Of a DNA stretch of 64,000 bases, positions 1 to 7,220 are shown one piece after another. Location of the stretch: NCBI GenBank assembly GCA_023511295.1, contig JAIMBT010000004.1:1-64000 (forward strand), written 5' to 3'. Numbering within the stretch: position 1 is the stretch's first letter; each line of letters begins with the position of its first letter. The notes under the pieces were generated by a model. The model saw only the letters and a list, made by a program, of their open reading frames with translations, was not told the DNA's origin and did not search any database. Source of the DNA: Alicyclobacillus sp. Its GTDB lineage: Bacteria; Bacillota; Bacilli; Alicyclobacillales; Alicyclobacillaceae. The position numbers and the translations under genes are program-made.

Positions 1-14
1 ATTCTTCAACGCTG

Positions 15-40
15 TTCCAGTTGGCCCGGGCCAACTGGAA
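15..40. repeat. 26-bp perfect palindrome
   Basis: Bases 15-27 are the exact reverse complement of bases 28-40, centred on CCCGGG, with no loop. It sits about 50 bases upstream of the first small gene. It could be an operator, or the stem of a terminator belonging to a gene outside the window; no T-run follows on either side. Only the symmetry is seen; the role is unknown. Confidence 0.6.
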
Positions 41-91
41 ATTCAACGAAAAAGAACTTCTACAACTATGATACGAGAGAGGAGGGACAAT

Positions 92-286
92 ATGGGCGAG
101 ATTCAATACGTCATCAACGTCATGGTGTACGAAGACGGCCACTGCGAAGTGCTTTGGGACTCTTCCGTATCCATGGAGGCGTGTTACACCGCACTGAAAC
201 AGGTCACGGACGACCTCGAGGAAGCGCTCGGCAAAAACCCGCCACCGAGCCCGCCGAAGACGGCGAAGATCACGCGGCTCAAATAG
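92..286 (+). CDS. small hypothetical protein (64 aa)
   Basis: This short reading frame begins MGEIQYVINV and has a good ribosome binding site (GGAGGG at 81-86) five bases before the ATG at 92, which is why the upstream in-frame ATG at 68 is not preferred. The product is acidic in its first 50 residues and ends in a proline- and lysine-rich tail (PPPSPPK...). No signal peptide, membrane segment or known motif can be seen, and I do not recognise the family. A GC-rich hairpin follows the stop. Confidence 0.6.
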   Translation: MGEIQYVINVMVYEDGHCEVLWDSSVSMEACYTALKQVTDDLEEALGKNPPPSPPKTAKITRLK

Positions 287-311
287 GAACCGCGAGCGAG
301 GGAAACGTCCG

Positions 312-356
312 CCCCGCGGTTCCACCCGGGACTTCCCGTGAAGCGGAACCGCGGGG
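312..356. terminator. GC-rich hairpin between convergent genes
   Basis: A 12-bp inverted repeat (CCCCGCGGTTCC at 312-323 and GGAACCGCGGGG at 345-356) lies just past the stop of the small plus-strand gene and just past the stop of the minus-strand mannosyltransferase. There is no clear T-run, so it may act as a weak bidirectional terminator or an mRNA 3' end stabiliser. Confidence 0.5.
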
Positions 357-362
357 GGACAG

Positions 363-1553
363 TTAGGCAATCCAGTGCCCCGACGCGAACAGCCCCGTCA
401 ACCACGTCAGCAACACGACGCACACCGCCAACGTGGCGACGTACGTCTCGGCCTTGCGCATCGCCGACCCAAGAAACAGAAACAGTGGGAACAGCACGAG
501 CACAAACCGCACCATCGACATCGGGTACTTGCCGGCCGTCGACAGGAGCGGAATGACGAGTGCAACCGCAGAGAACAGCCACTGTTCGAACGGGATGCGC
601 CGAATCGCGAAGATGAGCAGGGCCAGGAACGTGATGGACGCGAGGAACCCTACCGGGTCCTGCTGGTAGTCCAGGTGCAACGACGTCCAGATCCACGTGA
701 AGTGGCGGTGCCAGTGGTGCGTCTCCGCGTGCAGAAACATCAGCGGATCTCCGTAGATCTTGGCCTGCCAGCCCAGGTATGCGAGGAGCGCCGCGAGGGG
801 AACGAGCGCCACCGCGCAAGCTCGCTGGACGGCGGCGCCGAGGCGACCGTCTTCGCGGTACTGTTTCCACAAGAGCCACAGGAGCGAGAACACCACAAAC
901 GGTCCAAAATCCCAGGACAGTGTGGCCAGTGCGGTACAGATCCCGGCCCAAACCCAGCGCTTTCGGTACCCGAGCAGAAACGCGGCCGCCACGAGGCAGA
1001 GAAACAGCGATTCGCTGTAGGCGGCGGAGAAGTAGTAACTGCTCGGAAACAGAGCAAGCAACCAGAGCCCGCGGCGCGTCTGCCGATCTGTCCACTTCAC
1101 CCTCCCGACCTGATACAGCAGCCAGAGAAACAGCAGGAAACAGACGTTCGAGATGAAGATGCCACAAGCGAGCAAGGTCCGGTCGCTGGGAACGACCAAC
1201 CGGCCGTGCGCCAGCCAGGCCACGATGCGGCCCAAGCCTCCCTCGAGGATGGGGTAGAGCGGGAAAAAGGCCGTTTCATTCGGCGCTTTCGCCATGTACC
1301 CGTATCGAGCAATCTCCAGAAACCACGTGGCGTCCCAGTGGGAGAACCCTGCGATGAACACGCCGAGCCGATCCGCCGTGATAGTCCGAGACAGCGTCCC
1401 GAAGTAGTGTTGCCAGATGGCGGAGGCCGTGAACACCAGAAGGATATGGACAGTAAAGATGGGCAGCACCAGGCGGAGTGCGCGCGCTCGCTGTCGGGTT
1501 TGTACGGCTTCCTCTGGTACGGCTTCCTGTTGCAGATTCTCGGTTGTCGCCAT
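363..1553 (-). CDS. PIG-V-like mannosyltransferase, integral membrane
   Basis: The 396-aa product has about ten hydrophobic segments and the motif HWDATWFLEIARYGY at residues 72-86, which matches the HWD...I..YGY lumenal/extracellular loop typical of the PIG-V / GT-C mannosyltransferase family; a second family-like stretch is FFPLYPIL a few residues later. Such bacterial proteins are thought to transfer a mannose (or other hexose) from a lipid-phosphate carrier on the outside of the membrane. The ATG at 1553 has an upstream GAGGAAGG ribosome binding site. Its acceptor is unknown and no glycan operon is adjacent. Family assignment is fairly sure, substrate is not. Confidence 0.8.
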   Translation of the reverse strand: MATTENLQQEAVPEEAVQTRQRARALRLVLPIFTVHILLVFTASAIWQHYFGTLSRTITADRLGVFIAGFSHWDATWFLEIARYGYMAKAPNETAFFPLYPILEGGLGRIVAWLAHGRLVVPSDRTLLACGIFISNVCFLLFLWLLYQVGRVKWTDRQTRRGLWLLALFPSSYYFSAAYSESLFLCLVAAAFLLGYRKRWVWAGICTALATLSWDFGPFVVFSLLWLLWKQYREDGRLGAAVQRACAVALVPLAALLAYLGWQAKIYGDPLMFLHAETHHWHRHFTWIWTSLHLDYQQDPVGFLASITFLALLIFAIRRIPFEQWLFSAVALVIPLLSTAGKYPMSMVRFVLVLFPLFLFLGSAMRKAETYVATLAVCVVLLTWLTGLFASGHWIA

Positions 1554-1612
1554 CGACGTCCCTTCCTCTTTGTACAGCGGATGGTCACCATCGAACAGAC
1601 GGAGCCCAGGGG

Positions 1613-1649
1613 AAAATCGTTCACTCCCGGCAGGGGCATCGACGATTTT
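1613..1649. terminator. candidate intrinsic terminator after the LysE-type gene
   Basis: Arms AAAATCGT (1613-1620) and ACGATTTT (1642-1649) flank a 21-base loop that can itself pair (TCCCGGCAGGGGCA). It lies 35 bases past the stop of the minus-strand exporter gene and gives a T-run on both strands. Confidence 0.45.
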
Positions 1650-1683
1650 TTCGTTTCCGCGCGCGTCCGCTCGCCAGGCCCCA

Positions 1684-2319
1684 CTATCGCATTCGAACCA
1701 GCATCCACACCAGATACGCGGCCGCTCCCCACATGAGCAGAGCGGAGGTCAAGTCCATCCAGACGCGCCCGCGCCCGCGAACGAGGACCATCCCCGCGAG
1801 GTGACCGACGTACGACAGGCCAAAGAACCACAGCCAGGACACGAGGACGCAGGCCACCGTGAAGGCCAGGCGAGCCGATCCGGCCGGGTACAAGAGTGCG
1901 GTCCCGCCAATCACGGCGATGGTGTCCATCCACGCGTGCGGATTGAGGAGCGACGTGGAGGCAGCAAAGGTCACCTGTGCCCGGGTCGTCCACACCCTCG
2001 TTTGCGGCCCGGCGGCGTCCGCGGTTTGAGATTGCACGCTGCGGCGCAAGCTACTGGCCCCCATCCACAGCAGGAAAAGGACGCCGATGACGCCGAGCAC
2101 GAGCCGGAACGAATGCAGGAAGGCACCGAGCGACCCGACCAGCACGACCGACACCGTGGTGAGCAAGGTGTCGCACAGCGACGCGGTGAGGACCGTTGGG
2201 AAGCTGCCACGCCAACGCGTGTGCAAGGACCCTTGGGTCAGCACGAACCCGTTTTGCATCCCAATCGGAAGAATCAAACCCAGCGAGAGCAGGAACCCGT
2301 GTACAAATGCGTCAATCAA
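1684..2319 (-). CDS. LysE/ArgO-family amino-acid exporter
   Basis: The 211-aa product starts (M/L)IDAFVHGFLLSLGLILPIGMQNGFVLTQG, the classic N-terminal pattern of LysE-type translocators, and has about six membrane segments. Members export lysine, arginine or other amino acids from the cytoplasm. The frame is open to an ATG at 2337, but the TTG at 2319 has an AAGGAG site six bases upstream and gives the N-terminus typical of the family, so I chose it. The start lies inside the last codons of the preceding DCC gene (8-base overlap), so the two are probably translationally coupled. The exact substrate cannot be read from the sequence. Confidence 0.85.
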   Translation of the reverse strand: MIDAFVHGFLLSLGLILPIGMQNGFVLTQGSLHTRWRGSFPTVLTASLCDTLLTTVSVVLVGSLGAFLHSFRLVLGVIGVLFLLWMGASSLRRSVQSQTADAAGPQTRVWTTRAQVTFAASTSLLNPHAWMDTIAVIGGTALLYPAGSARLAFTVACVLVSWLWFFGLSYVGHLAGMVLVRGRGRVWMDLTSALLMWGAAAYLVWMLVRMR

Positions 2320-3058
2320 GGTGTTGCTCCTTCTCATCTCTTGTGCGTCGACGACGGGTCAGTCGACGACGTACCGCCGCGACCCGTCTACCGCGATACG
2401 GCGCCGTCCGCCCCGTCACTGGCGCGTGGCATCGACGGAGGGCTGAGACGACGAGCGGATCGTCCCCGTCCAGAAACCGGGACTGTACGGTCGGCGTCGG
2501 CACGAAGCAGGCATCCCGGCGGCCGAACCAGCGGTGGCGGTGACGGGCGACGAGGTCATACACCGCGTCGCGCAGGGGGCGGGGAACGACGAGCAGTGCC
2601 ACCGCCAAGCGCCAGGGAAAGCGCAGGTAGCGACAACACCGCAGGACGGCGGCGGACTTGATCCACAGGTGGTCTCCCTCCAGCAGCACCACCGTGTCCT
2701 CACCCGGCAACTGTTCCCGTACCGCCTCGCCGATGCGGGACTGCAGCGGCGCGAAGCGGACACGGCCGCGCGAATCCCTCCGGAGGATGAACTGCACTGC
2801 CCCATGGCACAGGTTGCACAACCCGTCGAAGAGGAGGATGGGACCGGTCGGGCTGGTCGGGCTGGTCGGGCTGGTCGGGCTGGTCGGGCTGGTCGGGCCG
2901 GCGGGGGCCGACGGGTCAACCCCCTTGGGGCGTCGCTTGCGTTGGCCTGGTACCACGCCGGCACCCGGCGACAGCCGCCCGCGCCGGCTCACTCCCGCGG
3001 CCACGATGATGTTGTCGCACGCCAGCCGCGGTCTCCGGGTCCCGTTCGCTTCACCCAT
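2312..3058 (-). CDS. DCC-family thiol-disulfide oxidoreductase with (TSP)5 linker
   Basis: After a basic, low-complexity N-terminus and a (TSP)5 run, the conserved core begins at about residue 72 with ILLFDGLCNLC, the DxLCxxC motif that defines the DCC (DUF393) family of thioredoxin-like proteins, and ends with the family's WFGRRDACFVPTP-type segment. The 248-aa length exceeds the usual 120-140 aa because of the N-terminal extension and a basic C-terminal tail. The ATG at 3058 has a GGAGG site ten bases upstream. The TSP linker is encoded by a 9-bp tandem repeat (2846-2899). It precedes and overlaps the LysE-type gene. The redox partner is unknown. Confidence 0.8.
   Translation of the reverse strand: MGEANGTRRPRLACDNIIVAAGVSRRGRLSPGAGVVPGQRKRRPKGVDPSAPAGPTSPTSPTSPTSPTSPTGPILLFDGLCNLCHGAVQFILRRDSRGRVRFAPLQSRIGEAVREQLPGEDTVVLLEGDHLWIKSAAVLRCCRYLRFPWRLAVALLVVPRPLRDAVYDLVARHRHRWFGRRDACFVPTPTVQSRFLDGDDPLVVSALRRCHAPVTGRTAPYRGRRVAAVRRRLTRRRRTRDEKEQHLD
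2846..2899. repeat. 9-bp tandem repeat, five perfect copies plus one variant
   Basis: The unit GGTCGGGCT occurs five times in a row from 2846, followed by GGTCGGGCC. On the minus strand it codes for TSP repeats in the DCC-family protein. Because the unit is a multiple of three, gain or loss of copies would change linker length without shifting the frame. Confidence 0.9.
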
Positions 3059-3235
3059 GTCTTGCTCGCCTCCACGCAGATAGCTGTCTCGCGTTCAACG
3101 CGCTGTCGCTCATCTGCGACCTTATCCTACCACGGATACCGTATCCAGCAAGTCGGGCCTACCCCGCCTGTCGCCAGAATATGGTCTACCCTATGGCCGC
3201 CCCGATTGCGGCCGGTACACCGGAACCGTCGCGAG

Positions 3236-3587
3236 ACGGGGTCCGATCCGCCCCCCGTTCCCCGCATAGCGGAACGCCGTTCCCTTGTCACCCCGTCCAC
3301 ACCCCCTCCCGCCGAGAATAGCGGAACGGCGTTCCTCTCTTCCTCCGACGCAGGCCTCAAACGGGGTCCGATCCGCCCCCTGTTCCCCGCATAGCGGAAC
3401 GCCGTTCCCTTGTCGCCCGGGCCACACCCTCTCTCGCCGGGAATAGCGGAACGGCGTTCCTCTCTTCCTCCGACGCAGGCCTCAAACGGGGTCCGATCCG
3501 CCCCCCGTTCCCCGCATAGCGGAACGCCGTTCCCTTGTCACCCCGTCCACACCCTCTCTCGCCGGGAATAGCGGAACGGCGTTCCTA
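3236..3587. repeat. 125-bp tandem repeat array (about 2.8 units) with six GGAACGSCGTTCC palindromes
   Basis: Units begin at 3236, 3361 and 3486 with the same ACGGGGTCCGATCCG sequence; the period is exactly 125 bp and the third unit stops after its second palindrome. Each unit holds two 13-base palindromes, GGAACGCCGTTCC (3271, 3396, 3521) and GGAACGGCGTTCC (3323, 3448, 3573), spaced alternately 52 and 73 bases. The array fills the roughly 710-base gap between the DCC gene (start 3058) and the S9 peptidase (stop 3770); no convincing gene is present there. A diverged single copy occurs at about 16319-16370. Function unknown. Confidence 0.9.
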
Positions 3588-3597
3588 AAATGGCAGC

Positions 3598-3655
3598 GGG
3601 GGCTCCACCTGGTCCAGACGGCGGAACCACGATCCGCCGGACCAAGTGAGCCCCC
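3598..3655 (-). terminator. probable terminator of the S9 peptidase gene
   Basis: A long inverted repeat (3598-3615 against 3639-3655, GGGGGCTC...GAGCCCCC type) encloses a second GGCGGA/TCCGCC pairing. On the minus strand it lies about 115 bases after the peptidase stop and is followed by TGCCATTTT. Confidence 0.5.
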
Positions 3656-3769
3656 AACCTGCGTGCCTCTGCTGCGGCATGCGTGATCCCCAACCAGCCC
3701 ACGCACTCGCACACTCGCACTCTGATGTGCAACTGCCGGCGGCTGCCGCCGCGACCTCCGCGGCAATTC

Positions 3770-5779
3770 CTACTCCGCCGCCGCGACCTCCGCCGCCGCG
3801 ACCGAGCCGACCAGCCGCTCGGCAAACCAGGTCCGAACGCGTTCGATGCGATCCATCTTCAACTTCGGCGCACCGTGAACGCCAAAGCCGTGACCGCCAG
3901 AACCGTGCGGGTAGCGCACCAACACCGCTTCTTTGCCGAGCGCCTTCAGGGCCGTGTAGAACTCCTCCGTCTGCCCGATGGGGCAGCGGTGATCATCCTC
4001 CGCGCAGTACATCAACACCGGCGTGTGAACGTTTTGAACGTACGCCATCGGCGAGGCGGCCCACAGTTTCTGCGCGTCTTCCCAGACCGTAGCGAAGTGC
4101 TCCTCCTTCGTAAAGTGAAAGCCGATGTCGCTGCTGCCGGCGAAACTCACCAGGTCTGACACACACGCGCCGGCTGCGGCGGCGCGGAACCGATCCGTGT
4201 GAGAGATCACCCACGTGGTCATGAAGCCGCCATAGCTGTAACCCGTCACGCCCAGTCGCTCCGCATCTGCCACGCCGTCGGCCACCAAGCGGTCGACGAA
4301 GGCCATCAGATCTTCGTAGTCCTTGCCTCCCCAGTCGCCGCGGACAGCGTCCGCGAACCCTTGCCCGTAGGTCTGGCTGCCGCGCGGGTTGACGTACGCA
4401 ACCGCCATGCCGGCGGCGCAGTAGTTCTGAAAGTCCCAGTGAAACCCGTTGCCGAACGCCCCATGGGGACCGCCGTGAATGACGAGCAGCAGCGGCACCG
4501 GGCCGTCGATGCTGCGCCCCTCCGGGGTGACCGGTCGCATCAGCCAGCCGTCAATCGTCCAGCCGTCCGCGCCCTCAAACGGGATCTTTTCCGGCGCCGC
4601 GAACGTCAGTTCCTCGCACACTGCATCGTTCAAGTGCGTCAGGCGCTCCATCTGTCCGTCGCGCCACAGGAAGAGTTCGTCCGGCTGGGTCTCGTTGTTA
4701 GCGACGTACAGGAACGTTCTGTCCACCACCCGAGAGATCTGGCGCACGAAGCCGTTCGGCGGCGTGACCGGAACCACCGTACCCGGGTAGGCCGGGTCAA
4801 AGCGGTAGACATACGTCGATCCGCTGTCCGCCGCGATGAAGTAGATGCCGCGAACCGTCCCACCTTTCCCCGTATCGAACGCCGGAGGTGACGTCGCCGC
4901 AACGGGGCACACGCTGTCGCCGCCGTAACCGCCGGCGGGCCGGTCAAACGAAGGAACCAACTTCGCCGTCTCGCCCGTGGCCACGTCCGACCACCACACG
5001 GACTGGTTGGTGACCGACCACTCCGGTCCCTGGTGGCCGAGCCATACCACCTTCGTGCCATCCGGGGAGAAGCCGACGGCGTGAACCGTCCCGCGGCTCT
5101 CGAACAGGCGTCGCGCCGCACCCGATGCCACGTCGAGGATGTGGATGTCTTGGACCGAGATGGACGCCCCGGGTGCTGCATGCGCGGTGTAAGCGGTCAA
5201 ACGTCCGTCCGGAGACACCGCCCATTCGAGCACCTCCTGTTCCGGCTGTGCGACCATCGTCGGTGTGCCGTGCAGCGGGACGCGCCAGATCTTGGTGATG
5301 GACGAATCGTTCAGGCCGACACCGTCCGCTTTGAACAACAGCGTGTCGTACACGCGGATATCCGGAGACGCCTTCTCCGCTGTCACCGCCATCATGCTGT
5401 CATCCGCGAGCCAGACCAGCCCGCCGCGGAACTTCTGCGCCGACCAAACCTCGCGGCGCGTCTCTGCGAAATGACGCCAGTCCACCACGTCCGCCAAGAC
5501 AATCCGCTCCGATTCCTTGTCCGACTCCATCCACGCCAGTTGGCGCCCGTCTGGAGAGAACGCCAGCGACCGCACAGACTTCGCTTCACTCTGCCAGGAC
5601 ACCGCCTCGCGCGTCAAAACGTCCATCACCTGCACCGCGTATATGTACCCCTCGCCATCCTCACTCGCTCGCACCGTGGCGAAGGCCGCCAGGTTGCCGT
5701 CTGGGGACAAGATTGGGTGCACAATCGACGTCAGCCGGGACAAATCGCTCGGCTTCATCAGCCGCTTCGGCAACTTCAT
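3770..5779 (-). CDS. S9-family serine peptidase (acylaminoacyl-peptidase / prolyl oligopeptidase type)
   Basis: The 669-aa product shows an N-terminal beta-propeller region with several SPDG-type blade motifs (LSPDGNLAAF, FSPDGRQLAWM, VSPDGRLTAY, FSPDGTKVVWLG) and a C-terminal alpha/beta hydrolase domain. The nucleophile lies in GYSYGGF (about residue 514), the acid in AEDDHR, and the histidine in GGHGFGVHG, so the catalytic triad is complete. Such enzymes release acylated or N-terminal residues from short peptides in the cytoplasm. The frame is open to 6082, but the upstream part contains the tandem repeat at 5951-6000 and is not protein-like; the ATG at 5779 preceded by GGGAGGTGG gives the usual family length. 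Confidence 0.88.
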   Translation of the reverse strand: MKLPKRLMKPSDLSRLTSIVHPILSPDGNLAAFATVRASEDGEGYIYAVQVMDVLTREAVSWQSEAKSVRSLAFSPDGRQLAWMESDKESERIVLADVVDWRHFAETRREVWSAQKFRGGLVWLADDSMMAVTAEKASPDIRVYDTLLFKADGVGLNDSSITKIWRVPLHGTPTMVAQPEQEVLEWAVSPDGRLTAYTAHAAPGASISVQDIHILDVASGAARRLFESRGTVHAVGFSPDGTKVVWLGHQGPEWSVTNQSVWWSDVATGETAKLVPSFDRPAGGYGGDSVCPVAATSPPAFDTGKGGTVRGIYFIAADSGSTYVYRFDPAYPGTVVPVTPPNGFVRQISRVVDRTFLYVANNETQPDELFLWRDGQMERLTHLNDAVCEELTFAAPEKIPFEGADGWTIDGWLMRPVTPEGRSIDGPVPLLLVIHGGPHGAFGNGFHWDFQNYCAAGMAVAYVNPRGSQTYGQGFADAVRGDWGGKDYEDLMAFVDRLVADGVADAERLGVTGYSYGGFMTTWVISHTDRFRAAAAGACVSDLVSFAGSSDIGFHFTKEEHFATVWEDAQKLWAASPMAYVQNVHTPVLMYCAEDDHRCPIGQTEEFYTALKALGKEAVLVRYPHGSGGHGFGVHGAPKLKMDRIERVRTWFAERLVGSVAAAEVAAAE

Positions 5780-5950
5780 CCACCTCCCAGGTGACCGTCC
5801 GCCCAGCCCCCACCCCACGTCAGGCGTTTCTGGACGGCGGTCTGTCATCAATCTATTCTGCAGCCGTCCCCGATTTCCCTGTGCCTTCCGAAAATTTCGC
5901 CGGAAACAGTCATCAAGGTGACCCTTGCGGCGGGGCGCGCCAGGCGCCTG

Positions 5951-6000
5951 CGCCCAGACACGCCCAGACACGCCCAGACACGCCCAGACACGCCCAGACA
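5951..6000. repeat. 10-bp tandem repeat, five exact copies
   Basis: The unit CGCCCAGACA is repeated five times without change in the spacer between the FAD-oxidoreductase stop (6084) and the S9 peptidase start (5779). It is non-coding in the annotation chosen here and would lie in the leader of the peptidase mRNA if that gene is co-transcribed with the oxidoreductase. Confidence 0.92.
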
Positions 6001-6083
6001 CGCGCCCGACGAGGCTGACACCGCTAACATCGCCGACAGCGGTAACAGCACGCTGCCACCGGCACACGCCCCAGCGCCACAAC

Positions 6084-7220
6084 CTACGCGAACCGATTTG
6101 CCGCGAAGGCCGCCCACGGGATGTCCACCGTCTCGCCCATCACGCGGCGCGCCACCGCGATCCCGGAGAATGCCCCTGCCGTCAGCCCGTTGGCGCCGTG
6201 ACCTGTCGCCACGTGCATGTTGTCGACGCCCGGGATGGGGCCGAGGATAGGGAGTCCATCGGGGCTCGCGGGCCGCAGGCCGACCCGGACCTCCGCCACC
6301 GCGCCCGCCGCCAGTCCCGGGGCGACCCGCAGCGCCTCGCCGAACACCTCGTGGAGGCCGCCCGCCGTGACCCGCGTGTCGAACCCGCTCCCCGTCTCGC
6401 GCGTCGCACCGACCACCACGCGGCCCTTCGGAAACGCCAGCATGTAGTGCGAGTGAAAGCCCAAGACGATGGGCCACGCCCCCGTCTCCTGGCCCATTTC
6501 GAGGTGCACAATCTGGCCCTTCTGCGGCGCCACCGGCAAATCCATCCCCACGGCTTCCCGCATCTCTCGCGTCCACGCGCCACCGGCCACCACAACCGCG
6601 TCTGCCGGAAGCGCCTCGTCGCCGCAGCGGACCCCCTTCAACTCGCCGCCGGCGCACACCGGCACCCCTCGACCGCGGACGACCTTCGCCCCGAAGTGCG
6701 CGGCACCGTCCAGCAAAGCCTGGCGCAACAAACGCCCGTTGAGCCGGGCCGCATCCGGGATGTAGATGGCCGCCGCCACGTCGCCGAGCGGCGGAAACAA
6801 GGCCTGGGCCTGCCGCCGCTCCAACACCGCGACATCCCCGAGGTTGGGCGCCCCGGCCAAGCGGCGCTCCTCGAACAACTTGGCCGTCACGGTCAGCCGG
6901 GCAGCTTCCTCCTCGCTGGTCGCGACAAACAGGGCACCCACCACCTCGTATCCGGCGTCGCCGTTGCCGGCATTCTGCAACTGGCGCAGCAGTTCCGGGT
7001 AGTACGCCGCCGCTTGATAGGACAACAGGCGATTGGGCAGGTTCGTCGCAAGACTGGTCCCCGGCGAGACGATGCCGGCGCCCGCTGCCGTCGCGCGTCC
7101 TTCGTGCTCCGCGTCTATCACGCTCACCCGCACGCCCTTGCGCGCAAACTCGAATGCCGCTGCAGCGCCGACCACGCCGCCTCCCAACACCACCACTTCC
7201 TGCACACTGCTCACGTTCAT
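6084..7220 (-). CDS. FAD-dependent amino-acid oxidase/dehydrogenase (DadA/glycine oxidase-like)
   Basis: The 378-aa product begins VVVLGGGVVGAAAAFEFARKG, a dinucleotide-binding GxGxxG fold, followed by a glutamate/aspartate region (VIDAE) and, near the C-terminus, GLRPASPDGLPILGPI and ATGHGANGLTAG, the second FAD-binding pattern of the DAO family. It probably oxidises a D-amino acid, glycine or a secondary amine, passing electrons to oxygen or quinone. Its ATG at 7220 overlaps the Tex stop codon as ATGA, so translation is probably coupled. An AGGAGG abuts this ATG; the GTG two codons in (7214) has better spacing and is an alternative start. Substrate not determinable. Confidence 0.8.
   Translation of the reverse strand: MNVSSVQEVVVLGGGVVGAAAAFEFARKGVRVSVIDAEHEGRATAAGAGIVSPGTSLATNLPNRLLSYQAAAYYPELLRQLQNAGNGDAGYEVVGALFVATSEEEAARLTVTAKLFEERRLAGAPNLGDVAVLERRQAQALFPPLGDVAAAIYIPDAARLNGRLLRQALLDGAAHFGAKVVRGRGVPVCAGGELKGVRCGDEALPADAVVVAGGAWTREMREAVGMDLPVAPQKGQIVHLEMGQETGAWPIVLGFHSHYMLAFPKGRVVVGATRETGSGFDTRVTAGGLHEVFGEALRVAPGLAAGAVAEVRVGLRPASPDGLPILGPIPGVDNMHVATGHGANGLTAGAFSGIAVARRVMGETVDIPWAAFAANRFA

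Noticed and set aside
375-1736. 453-aa plus-strand frame opposite the PIG-V-like gene
   Set aside because: Arg/Pro/His-rich, no hydrophobic pattern, no ribosome binding site, no known motif; it is an antisense shadow of a high-GC gene.
2846-2899. Tandem repeats as a CRISPR array
   Set aside because: Repeats are contiguous with no spacers; the same holds for the other tandem arrays in the window.
5780-6082. N-terminal extension of the S9 peptidase frame
   Set aside because: The translation is made largely of the 10-bp repeat and lacks protein-like character; ATG 5779 has a ribosome binding site and gives the family length.
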